Source of the DNA: RYN-431 sp036388295 | GTDB taxonomy: Bacteria > Planctomycetota > Phycisphaerae > Tepidisphaerales > Tepidisphaeraceae | Length of the DNA stretch: 6,203 nt | Assembly: GCA_036388295.1 (NCBI GenBank) | Contig: DASVSC010000070.1 | Coordinates: forward strand, 1 to 6,203 | Direction: 5' to 3' | In this document: piece after piece, positions 1 to 5,654 of the stretch | How the letters are laid out: each line of letters opens with the position of its first letter | Numbering within the stretch: the first letter of the stretch is position 1 | Made by a program: the position numbers and the translations under genes | Notes under the pieces: generated by a model | The model's input: the letters and a program-made list of their open reading frames with translations, nothing else | Told to the model about the DNA's origin: nothing | Databases searched by the model: none

Positions 1-36
1 ATCACATGTATCGCAAGCAGATGTCGGCGTCCGTGC

Positions 37-636
37 TCACACCTTCGGGATGTCGCCGCCGTGGTCGGAGAGGGTGCCGCTGGTGACGCGGTCGTATTCG
101 TCTTTCACCCACGGAATCGTATCCTTGTTGCGTTCCATCCAGAGCGGCACGGGCGTGTGGCGGCCTTGCTTGTCGAGTTGTTCGAACTCCACCACCGCGT
201 CCGCACGGCTGTAGCCGCTGAGGTCGTGCAGCTTGCCCATGTGAATGCAGTCGGTCGGGCACGGCTCGGTGCACAGGGCGCAGAACAGGCACTTGCTGTA
301 GTCGATGGCGAACCGCAGCAGCTTGCCGTTTTTCGGGTCGGTTTCGTCCACCAGGCCGGTGTTTTTGTCGATGCGGCGCGGGGCCGTTTTCTCGATGTAG
401 ATGCAGTCGACCGGGCAGGCCTTGGCGCACAAGTCGCAGGCGATGCACTTATTCAGCTCGAACTCGTGGATGCCGCGGTAGCGTGGGGCGAAGCTGAGGC
501 GCTGCTCGGGGTAGTTGACGGTGACCGGCTTCACGAAGATGTAGCGCAGCGTGATCTTCATGCCGATCAGCACGCCGCGCAGCGTGCCGAACAGGTCCTG
601 AAAGTATTGGCCGGCGCTGGTGCGGGGGACGCTCAC
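37..636 (-). CDS. nuoI: NADH-quinone oxidoreductase subunit I (complex I, two 4Fe-4S ferredoxin-like subunit)
   Basis: This subunit of respiratory complex I carries electrons from the NADH-oxidising arm through two [4Fe-4S] clusters (N6a/N6b) towards the quinone site, at the cytoplasmic face of the membrane. Seen: 199 residues, close to the family's usual 160-200. Residues ~10-45 form the amphipathic membrane-anchoring segment ending in the typical KPVTVNYPE. Two canonical CxxCxxCxxxCP motifs follow at Cys64/67/70/74 and Cys116/119/122/126, all ligands intact. The start is GTG at 636. An in-frame TAA four codons upstream rules out a longer protein, and an internal ATG at 561 would remove the conserved helix. 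No clear Shine-Dalgarno is visible. nuoH, its usual upstream neighbour, is absent: a divergent small gene lies there instead. Only 36 bases remain downstream, so nuoJ could follow outside the window. Identification is secure; the exact start slightly less so. Confidence 0.97.
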   Translation of the reverse strand: MSVPRTSAGQYFQDLFGTLRGVLIGMKITLRYIFVKPVTVNYPEQRLSFAPRYRGIHEFELNKCIACDLCAKACPVDCIYIEKTAPRRIDKNTGLVDETDPKNGKLLRFAIDYSKCLFCALCTEPCPTDCIHMGKLHDLSGYSRADAVVEFEQLDKQGRHTPVPLWMERNKDTIPWVKDEYDRVTSGTLSDHGGDIPKV

Positions 637-716
637 ACGGCCAAGTTAGAACCGCGCGGCCGCAAAGTCTACAGGCTTCGGGGTCATGCGACCGATAACG
701 CTTGAAAGCTGTTGCA

Positions 717-722
717 AAGGAG
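717..722 (+). promoter_or_regulatory. Shine-Dalgarno site of the small membrane protein gene
   Basis: AAGGAG (AAAGGAG counting base 716) lies 7 bases before the ATG at 730. This near-ideal site fixes the start at 730 rather than at the in-frame TTG at 712, which lies upstream of the site itself. It is the best ribosome site in the window and a main reason to believe the short gene is real. Confidence 0.8.
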
Positions 723-729
723 TGCACAT

Positions 730-954
730 ATGGTCAGACAAGAATGCTCGATCGAGCGCGCGTGGCGGATTTTCCTGGGCCTGATGATCTTCAGCGCGGC
801 GGCGTTCGCGGTGCTGCTGGTCTATTCCGCCTTCTTCGCCGCCCTGACGCGGCAATGGCAGATCACGCTGGTCTACAGCGTCATGGCCGCCGGCCTGGCC
901 GCCGCGACGTCGTGGCTGTGCTACCACCGGAACGATCTGGTGGGGCTGCAATGA
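730..954 (+). CDS. Small two-helix inner-membrane protein, unknown function
   Basis: I do not recognise this 74-residue protein. Seen: a short charged N-terminus (MVRQECSIERAWR), a hydrophobic helix at about residues 13-37, a short RQWQ turn, a second hydrophobic helix at about 44-64, and a short tail CYHRNDLVGLQ. By charge, both ends would lie in the cytoplasm. There is a Cys near each end (6 and 64) and no known catalytic motif. It is the only plus-strand gene, divergent from nuoI (93 bases between starts) and convergent with the ABC ATPase gene, and it ends just before the heptamer repeat. The strong ribosome site and plausible membrane topology argue that it is a true gene. A role in respiratory-complex assembly or as a small transporter accessory subunit would be guesswork from position alone. 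Confidence 0.75.
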   Translation: MVRQECSIERAWRIFLGLMIFSAAAFAVLLVYSAFFAALTRQWQITLVYSVMAAGLAAATSWLCYHRNDLVGLQ

Positions 955-1008
955 GCAGTGGGCAGTGCGGCGTTTTACAGCCCACTGCCCACTGTCCCCT
1001 GCCCACTG
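955..1008. repeat. Heptamer (CAGTGGG / CCCACTG) inverted and tandem repeat
   Basis: Two head-to-tail units, CAGTGGG and CAGTGCG (956-969), face four units in reverse orientation: CCCACTG, CCCACTG, TCCCCTG and CCCACTG (981-1008). Bases 956-967 and 983-994 are perfect 12-bp reverse complements. The array fills the space between the stop of the plus-strand small gene and the minus-strand ABC ATPase gene, and it runs into the ATPase reading frame. Heptamer arrays of this kind look like dispersed intergenic repeats; I recall similar ones from planctomycete genomes, but that is memory, not a search. Confidence 0.8.
956..994. terminator. Candidate bidirectional terminator hairpin between convergent genes
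   Basis: The perfect 12-bp inverted repeat 956-967/983-994 can fold on either strand. Three extra pairs (969-971 with 980-982) leave an 8-base loop and one bulged base. It begins two bases after the plus-strand stop codon, and the ATPase stop codon (975-977) lies in its loop. No T-run follows on either strand, so this is not a textbook intrinsic terminator. The position between convergent genes still makes a transcript-end or RNA-stabilising role plausible. Confidence 0.4.
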
Positions 1009-1934
1009 ATTAGCCGCCGGCCCGTCAGGCGCACGAACACGTCGTCCAGCGTCGGGCGGCCGACGGTGACGGTTTCGATCAGGCCGGGGGCGGCCTCGAT
1101 CAGGTGCGGGACGAACAGGTGCGCGCTCGGACGCTCGATGTGCAGGCGGTCGTCGACGACCTTCGCCTCCACGCCGAGCTTGGCGTGGATGACTTCGCGC
1201 AGGTGCTTCAGGTCGGGCCCGCCGAAGCGGATGATGTCGCCGCCGATGGCGTCCTTGAGCGCGTCCGGCGTGGCGTCGGCCAACAGCTTGCCCTGGTCCA
1301 GAATCCCCAGGCGGTCGCAGCGGTCGGCCTCGTCCATCAGGTGCGTGGTCAGCAGGATCGTCAGCGTCGGGTCGCTCTTGCGCAGCTCGCCAAGCAGTTG
1401 CCACAGTTCGATACGAGCCGACACGTCCAGGCCGGTGCTGGGTTCGTCCAGAATCAGCAGCTTCGGCTTGGCCAGAATCGCTTTGGCCAATTCGACGCGC
1501 CGCCGCATGCCGCCGCTGAGCGACAGCACGAGGTCGTCGCGTCGGGCGGACAGGTCGAAGCGCTTCAGCAGGCCGTTCATCCGGGCGTCGGCCGCCTTGC
1601 GTGGGATGGCGTAGAGGCGCGCGTGGAAGCGCAGATTTTCCGCGACGGTGAGTTGCTTATCCAGGGCCGGCGACTGGAAGACCACGCCGATCGCCCGCCG
1701 CACCTCGGCCGCCTGCTTCGCCACGTCGAGGCCGAAGACCTTCATCACGCCCGCCTGCGGCCGCAGGATCGTCGACAGCAGTTTGAACAGCGTACTTTTG
1801 CCGCTGCCGTTGGGCCCGAGCAGCCCGAACGCTTGGCCCGGCATGACTTCGAACGACACGCCGCTCAGCGCGACGCGCTCGCCGTAGCGAAAGGCGACAT
1901 TCTGAACGGTCAGGGCGGCAGGGTCGGCGGTCAT
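975..1934 (-). CDS. ABC transporter ATP-binding protein (DrrA/CcmA-like, ABC-2 type)
   Basis: This cytoplasmic ATPase would power an ABC exporter by dimerising on ATP. Seen in 319 residues: Walker A GPNGSGKST (40-48), Q-loop Gln87, signature LSGGM (139-143), Walker B LLILDEP (159-165) with Glu164, and switch His198 in TTH. A C-terminal regulatory extension (~215-305) ends in RPTLDDVFVRLTGRR, as in DrrA/ABC-2 ATPases. All catalytic residues are intact, so it should be active. The ATG overlaps the preceding lipoprotein stop by 4 bases (ATGA), suggesting translational coupling. No ABC-2 permease gene follows: the next gene is convergent, so the partner must be encoded elsewhere. Odd feature: the last ~10 residues (SGQGTVGSGL) are encoded by the heptamer repeat and look acquired. 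Given the neighbours, a role linked to oxidase biogenesis (compare NosF in copper-enzyme maturation) is possible; the substrate cannot be read from the sequence. Confidence 0.93.
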   Translation of the reverse strand: MTADPAALTVQNVAFRYGERVALSGVSFEVMPGQAFGLLGPNGSGKSTLFKLLSTILRPQAGVMKVFGLDVAKQAAEVRRAIGVVFQSPALDKQLTVAENLRFHARLYAIPRKAADARMNGLLKRFDLSARRDDLVLSLSGGMRRRVELAKAILAKPKLLILDEPSTGLDVSARIELWQLLGELRKSDPTLTILLTTHLMDEADRCDRLGILDQGKLLADATPDALKDAIGGDIIRFGGPDLKHLREVIHAKLGVEAKVVDDRLHIERPSAHLFVPHLIEAAPGLIETVTVGRPTLDDVFVRLTGRRLISGQGTVGSGL

Positions 1935-2662
1935 GGTTTGCGCGGACTATAGCGGAAGTCGGCGTTCACGGCTGTCGCGTTGTCCGGGACGGTGATCGTC
2001 TGACGCAGCGGCGGGTACAACTCATGCCGTGTCACCAGCGTGTACGTGCCCGGCGGCACGTTCGCAATCGCGAAGCGGCCCTCGCCGTCGGTGACGGCGA
2101 AGAAGGGGTTGTCGAACACGCCGATCACGGCGCTCATCCACGGGTGCACGTCGCACTTGCTCGCGGCAAAGCCGGGCCGGCTGAAGCGGGTGACGGCCGA
2201 TTCGCCGGCGCGGTGCATCGCGAAGTTCTGGTGCGCCTCGCCGGTCGGCCGGATGTTGACATTGTGCATCGTCGGGTCCGACGACAGCAGCGTCAGCGGC
2301 TGCCCGACCACCACGCCGATGACGTGCGGCGTGTACCGGCAGAATTGCTGGTCGAGCACCGGCGCGGGCAGGGCGGAGCCTTCCGTTTTCGGGCCGCCCT
2401 CCACATAGACGAAAACGTTCGCGAGCGTGCCGTTGGCGTTGACGACGACGGTCTCGTCCTGCAGCGTGGCGGGCGCGCCGGGGCAACACGGCTGGTTGCG
2501 CAGAGTAACGGCCGGCGGCACCGGCCCGTCGAAATCGACGCGGCCGCTGACGGTCGCGCTGCCCGTCACGACGGACGCCGCAGGCACGCGCGGCGGCTCG
2601 GGCACCTCTTCGCCACAACCCTTGAGCAGCACAAGGCCGAGGATTAAGGGGAGGCGGCGCAT
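1931..2662 (-). CDS. Cupredoxin-like lipoprotein with carboxypeptidase-regulatory-like fold features
   Basis: A probable envelope lipoprotein of 243 residues. The N-terminus MRRLPLILGLVLLKGC reads as a type II signal peptide with lipidated Cys16, although Lys at -2 is unusual for a lipobox. The mature part contains a GRVDFDGPVPP beta motif (~40-50), then the pattern of plastocyanin-like proteins: FCRYTPHVIGV (~107-117), DPTMHNV with His133, and CDVHPWM giving Cys170, His173 and Met176. These four would make a type-1-like copper site. Extra cysteines 59, 60 and 108 could form a disulfide. The C-terminus (~190-240, DGEGRFAIANVPPGTYTLV) resembles a carboxypeptidase-regulatory-like beta sandwich. 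It starts 1 base after the ctaB stop and overlaps the ABC ATPase start. A copper-binding or electron-transfer role linked to cytochrome oxidase is inferred from the site and the neighbours. The fold call is fairly sure; the function is not. Confidence 0.82.
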   Translation of the reverse strand: MRRLPLILGLVLLKGCGEEVPEPPRVPAASVVTGSATVSGRVDFDGPVPPAVTLRNQPCCPGAPATLQDETVVVNANGTLANVFVYVEGGPKTEGSALPAPVLDQQFCRYTPHVIGVVVGQPLTLLSSDPTMHNVNIRPTGEAHQNFAMHRAGESAVTRFSRPGFAASKCDVHPWMSAVIGVFDNPFFAVTDGEGRFAIANVPPGTYTLVTRHELYPPLRQTITVPDNATAVNADFRYSPRKP

Positions 2663-2663
2663 C

Positions 2664-3605
2664 TCACAGCAGGCGGTCGATCATCAGCGCGCCCAGCGCC
2701 AGCGGCAGGTAAATGATCGACCCGAAAAACGCCACGCGGGCGGCCGGCCGGGTTCGAAGGGCGGCGCAGCGCACGCAGGTGGCGAGAAATGCCGTCCCGA
2801 GCGCCAAGGCCGACACGATGTAGAACAGGCCCGTGTCCGGTTGGGTGTAGACCGGGATCAGGCTCGCCAGGATCAACACCAAACTCCACAGCACCATCCA
2901 CGCGCTCGTGCGGGTCAGCGTCGGGTCGACCACCGGCAGCATCTTGAAGCCGGCGGCGGCGTAGTCGTCGCGGCACATGATGGCGATGGCCAGGAAGTGC
3001 GGCATCTGCCAGGCGAACAGGATGGCGAACAGGCCGGCCGCTTCCAGGTCCAGCGTGCGGGCGGCGGCCGCGTAGCCGACCAGCGGCGGCACCGCGCCGG
3101 GAATCGCGCCGACCAGCGTGTTCAGCGTCGTGATCCGCTTCAGCGGCGTGTAGACCAGCACGTACAGCACCACCGTCGCCGCAGCCAATACGGCGGCCAT
3201 CCAGTTAACGGTGATCGCCAGCGTCGCCGTCCCGCAGACGGCCAGCAGCAGGCCGAGCTGCGTGGCTTCGAACACGCTGATCCGACCGGCCGCTACCGGG
3301 CGGTCGGCGGTGCGGGTCATTTTGCGGTCGAGGTCGCGTTCCCACGCCTGGTTCAGCACGCCCGAGCCGGCCGCGCACATGCCGGTGCCGATCAGCGTGT
3401 TCAGCAGCAGCGTCCAGTCGATCGCGACGTCGGCGTAACGTGTGGCGGCGATAACGAAGCCGATCAGCGTCGTGATCAGCACCATAAAGTTCAGGCGCGC
3501 TTTGGTGAGTTCGACGAAGTCGCCGGCGACCGACGCGGGGGCGGGCGTGAGGGCAAAGTCGTCGAGGCCGTGCAAGTCGGCGAGTTTCGCGGGGGGTGGG
3601 TTCAT
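2664..3605 (-). CDS. ctaB: Protoheme IX farnesyltransferase (heme O synthase)
   Basis: This integral membrane prenyltransferase adds a farnesyl group from farnesyl diphosphate to heme B, giving heme O, the first step towards heme A for cytochrome oxidase. Seen: 313 residues, the usual family length, with about nine hydrophobic helices. The first catalytic aspartate-rich motif lies at residues 85-103 (Asn85, Asp91, Asp93, Met96, Arg98, Arg102, Pro103). The second conserved block is YTPLKR (152-157), followed by the GAIPGAVPPLVGY region, and WQMPHF is at 199-204. The cytosolic N-terminal ~28 residues are variable. The gene starts 32 bases after the ctaA stop, with no clear ribosome site, and ends 1 base before the lipoprotein ATG, consistent with a ctaA-ctaB operon. 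All key residues are present. Also called cyoE or COX10; pairing with ctaA favours heme A synthesis. Confidence 0.97.
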   Translation of the reverse strand: MNPPPAKLADLHGLDDFALTPAPASVAGDFVELTKARLNFMVLITTLIGFVIAATRYADVAIDWTLLLNTLIGTGMCAAGSGVLNQAWERDLDRKMTRTADRPVAAGRISVFEATQLGLLLAVCGTATLAITVNWMAAVLAAATVVLYVLVYTPLKRITTLNTLVGAIPGAVPPLVGYAAAARTLDLEAAGLFAILFAWQMPHFLAIAIMCRDDYAAAGFKMLPVVDPTLTRTSAWMVLWSLVLILASLIPVYTQPDTGLFYIVSALALGTAFLATCVRCAALRTRPAARVAFFGSIIYLPLALGALMIDRLL

Positions 3606-3637
3606 GCGTTACACCGTGACCAACAATTCGGCACCAG

Positions 3638-4921
3638 TTATACGGCCACCGTACCGGCGGGCGTCAGGCGATTTGTCGCACGGCCTGCCTTCGCCCGCGC
3701 CGGCCACCGCCCGTACTGCCGCGCCAGCACTGCCGTCGACAACGCCGCCGTCAGCAGCGTCAGTGCGCCCACCGCCACGTGCAGCGAGGCGATGTCCGCC
3801 GGCTTGCGCAGGTAGACGGTCAACACGCCGAGCGTCGCCTGCGTCGCGAGCAGCCCCAGCAGTATAACGCTGACCCGCCCGGCCGCACGGGCGAGGCCCA
3901 TTTTTTGCAGCACGTAGCCGCTCGTCAACAGCACGCAAATCGTCACCACCACCGCCCCGATCCGGTGCGACAGGTGCAGCCAGATTTGGGTCAGCGTCAC
4001 CGGCGGCAGATGTTGCGACCAGGCGCGGGTGGCGTTGATCGCCTCCAGACCGGCGGCGTCCGTCGGCGGCAGCCAGTCGCCGTAAACCAGCACGCCCGGC
4101 ACCGCCAGGCCCGCGCCGTTATGCCGCATGAGTGCGCCGGCTATGAGTTGGCCGAAGATCACCAGCGTGGTCACCGCCGCCAGCAACAGCGCGCGTTGCC
4201 CGATGGCTACGTCTTGAACCCGCCCCAGCGTGCCCAGCCACCACTTCGACGTCACCAGCGCCGCGAACCCGGCTAGGCAGAAGAAGAACTGTGCGAAGCA
4301 GCCGTGGATGATCGCCAGCGTGAGGCTGACTTTCTCCACGCGCAACCCGCCGAACGTGCCCTGCACGCAGACGGCGACGAGCACGCCGACGGTCAGCCAG
4401 CGCACCCAGCGCCGCGATTCGCGGCTCCGGCAAAAGGCGGCGACCGTGGCGACCAGCGCGAGCGAGGCGAAGCCGACGCCCAGGTGCGGCAGCAGGCGGG
4501 CGAGCGTGTCCGACACCCAGTGCTGCCGGACGGCTAGAAAGGTGAAAACGCCGCTGAGAACCGTGATCAGCCAAAGCGAACCGGCCGCGATCGTCCAGCC
4601 GCGGCGGCCGCCGGCCGTGCGGGCCGGGCCCCACGCCATCAGCATCAGCCAGATCGCCAGGAACCCGCTCAGTGTGCCGAGCAGGCGGTGCGTGTGTTCG
4701 TAGAAAATCCCGCCCAGCCAGCGGCTCGGCGGGAACAGGAACATGTTGTAGCCGTACGAATTGGGCCAGTCCGGCACGCTCAGACCGACGCCGTGGCTGG
4801 TGACCAGGCCGCCCATCCAGATCAGCGGGAAGACACTGGCGACCAGGGCGAACGCCGCGGCGAACAGGCCGCGGCGATAAGCGGGCTGCGGGTCGGCGGG
4901 GGTAGCGTAATCAAGCGGCAT
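3638..4921 (-). CDS. ctaA: Heme A synthase (COX15/CtaA family)
   Basis: This membrane enzyme oxidises the C8 methyl group of heme O to a formyl group, giving heme A for aa3-type cytochrome c oxidase. Seen: 427 residues with about eight transmembrane helices in two similar halves. The first half has TSHGVGLSVPDWPNSYGY (41-58) and the EHTHR motif with Glu75 and His78, then His206 in IIHG. The second half has RHNGAGLAVP (266-275), His319 in LSHR and His381 in SLHV. These four histidines match the heme-ligand pairs known for the family, and Glu75 the catalytic glutamate. The first outer loop lacks the cysteine pair found in Gram-positive CtaA. In the second half the usual Asp after GLAVP is Gly, a minor oddity. 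The ATG at 4921 has only a weak GGA upstream. It is the first gene of the block running through ctaB. Identification is firm. Confidence 0.95.
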   Translation of the reverse strand: MPLDYATPADPQPAYRRGLFAAAFALVASVFPLIWMGGLVTSHGVGLSVPDWPNSYGYNMFLFPPSRWLGGIFYEHTHRLLGTLSGFLAIWLMLMAWGPARTAGGRRGWTIAAGSLWLITVLSGVFTFLAVRQHWVSDTLARLLPHLGVGFASLALVATVAAFCRSRESRRWVRWLTVGVLVAVCVQGTFGGLRVEKVSLTLAIIHGCFAQFFFCLAGFAALVTSKWWLGTLGRVQDVAIGQRALLLAAVTTLVIFGQLIAGALMRHNGAGLAVPGVLVYGDWLPPTDAAGLEAINATRAWSQHLPPVTLTQIWLHLSHRIGAVVVTICVLLTSGYVLQKMGLARAAGRVSVILLGLLATQATLGVLTVYLRKPADIASLHVAVGALTLLTAALSTAVLARQYGRWPARAKAGRATNRLTPAGTVAV

Positions 4922-5018
4922 GCGGTTCCGGGATCGAAGCCCCGGAGTTTAGCGGCACGGCGCACGGGCGAGCAATGTTTCAGCCGAATTAGTAACAGCT
5001 CCGTTGGCCGAACAGACG

Positions 5019-5033
5019 CGGCCACGAGGGCCG
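5019..5033 (-). terminator. Small hairpin directly after the response-regulator stop
   Basis: CGGCC-ACGAG-GGCCG forms a 5-bp stem and 5-base loop abutting the TGA at 5034-5036. There is no strong T-run after it on the minus strand (GCGTCTGTT), so termination would be partial at best. It lies between the receiver gene and ctaA. The rest of the 112-base gap holds only weak promoter-like matches (for example TAAACT upstream of ctaA on the minus strand), which I do not call. Confidence 0.3.
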
Positions 5034-5456
5034 TCAAATCGTCCACGGGCCGGCGTGGGGGTGCATGAACTTCTTCAAGGACGAGTTGTAGCCCGTGTCC
5101 GAGGAAAAGCACTGCAGCAGTTCCATCAGCACGGCGAGATCGACCGGCTTGCGGATCACGAAGCAGTCCGGCACGGCTTCTTTCAGCGGTTCAAGAATGG
5201 CTTCGCCGGTGACGAAGACGATCATGGTCTTCGGGCAGTTGCCGCGGAGTTCTTTCGCGAAGTCGTCGCCGCAGCGGTCGGGCAGTCGCACGTCCAGAAG
5301 GGCGATGTCTATGTCACAGGCCTTCAAGTGATGATTGGCCGGTGCGCAGCGGTCGTAGGCGTGCACTTCAAAATTGGCGCGACGCAGCAGTAGGCTGAGC
5401 GCGCTGCGGCTGTCGTCATGGTCTTCGATCAGTAGAACGCGTTTAGCGGCAGACAC
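5034..5456 (-). CDS. Stand-alone response-regulator receiver protein (CheY-like)
   Basis: A cytoplasmic phosphorylation-controlled signalling protein of 140 residues consisting of a single receiver domain. Seen: acidic pocket Glu11-Asp12 (LLIEDHDD), phospho-acceptor Asp55 (ALLDVRLPD), switch Thr83 (FVTG) and Lys103-Pro104 (IRKP), all intact. Residues ~115-140 (from CFSSDTGYNSS to the PWTI end) form a short tail without a DNA-binding or enzymatic domain. The output must therefore come through protein contacts, or the protein relays phosphate. The start is taken as GTG at 5456, 4 bases after an AAGGTGA ribosome site. A TTG seven codons upstream (5477) also opens the frame but has no ribosome site. 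No histidine kinase is visible nearby. It lies 112 bases upstream of ctaA on the same strand, so a link to respiratory regulation is possible but unproven. Confidence 0.9.
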   Translation of the reverse strand: MSAAKRVLLIEDHDDSRSALSLLLRRANFEVHAYDRCAPANHHLKACDIDIALLDVRLPDRCGDDFAKELRGNCPKTMIVFVTGEAILEPLKEAVPDCFVIRKPVDLAVLMELLQCFSSDTGYNSSLKKFMHPHAGPWTI

Positions 5457-5460
5457 GATT

Positions 5461-5467
5461 TCACCTT
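5461..5467 (-). promoter_or_regulatory. Ribosome binding site deciding the receiver gene start
   Basis: On the minus strand, AAGGTGA lies 4 bases before the GTG at 5456. It pairs with the GGTGA-complementary part of the 16S rRNA tail, for which short spacing is normal. It sits downstream of the alternative TTG at 5477, so it supports the GTG. Confidence 0.5.
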
Positions 5468-5557
5468 TACCTTGCAAGAAGGATCAGGCGAACCGGAACC
5501 ACCATAAAGGGCGATGATCGGGGCAGGTCTGAAAAGGAACGGATACGGACGGGGCCC

Positions 5558-5566
5558 AGTATAGCA
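5558..5566 (-). promoter_or_regulatory. Candidate extended -10 promoter of the receiver gene
   Basis: The minus strand reads TGCTATACT: a TGn extension followed by TATACT, five of six matches to the sigma-70 -10 box. No good -35 is found at 16-18 bases upstream, as is tolerated for extended -10 promoters. The start point would be near 5551, giving a leader of about 95 bases before the GTG. The rest of the 198-base gap (5457-5654) holds no gene I can support. Confidence 0.5.
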
Positions 5567-5639
5567 CAAATGGATCGGCGATGGCTGAATCGGGCGATGA
5601 CGCCAGTCTCATCGGAGCGTAACAGTAGCAGCCGCAGGC

Positions 5640-5653
5640 CGCGGTCGACCGCG
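5640..5653. terminator. 14-bp perfect palindrome after the unknown gene; possible weak terminator
   Basis: CGCGGTCGACCGCG is perfectly self-complementary and begins one base after the TAA (5655-5657) of the unknown gene. As RNA it could make a 5-bp stem with a TCGA loop, but no T-run follows on the minus strand. It could equally be a protein-binding site, or chance in GC-rich DNA. Confidence 0.25.
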
Positions 5654-5654
5654 C

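Noticed and set aside
1..36. Start of nuoJ at the left edge
   Set aside because: A GTG can be read on the minus strand at 3-5, but only two bases follow it and no ribosome site is visible, so it cannot be supported.
61..705. Plus-strand open frame (214 codons) opposite nuoI
   Set aside because: It is antisense to a clear nuoI with all eight cluster cysteines, and its product shows no recognisable features.
637..729. Divergent promoters between nuoI and the small gene
   Set aside because: Transcription must start here or nearby, but only weak matches are visible (for example GATAAC on the plus strand and TAGACT on the minus strand), with poor -35 spacing. I cannot place a specific site.
955..1008. 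CRISPR array
   Set aside because: The units are only 7 bases, directly abutting and in two orientations, with no spacers and no cas genes.
646..1404. Minus-strand open frame covering the small membrane gene and the repeat
   Set aside because: It overlaps the ATPase in another frame and is highly Arg/Pro-rich. Part of it simply reads the heptamer array (SGQWAV-like peptides).
1104..1952. Plus-strand open frame (282 codons) opposite the ABC ATPase gene
   Set aside because: It mirrors the ATPase coding frame, with Arg/Gln/Val-rich composition, no motif and no ribosome site.
2427..3815. Long plus-strand open frame (462 codons) opposite ctaB
   Set aside because: It lies antisense to ctaB, whose conserved motifs are certain. 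Its translation is a low-complexity mix of Arg, Gln, His and Gly with no domain, typical of an antisense frame in GC-rich DNA.
3779..4276. Plus-strand frame opposite ctaA
   Set aside because: It is a Gln/Arg-rich shadow of ctaA with no start signal.
5509..5600. Direct repeat GGGCGATGA (5509-5517 and 5592-5600)
   Set aside because: Nine bases, only two copies and no flanking similarity; easily chance in this composition.
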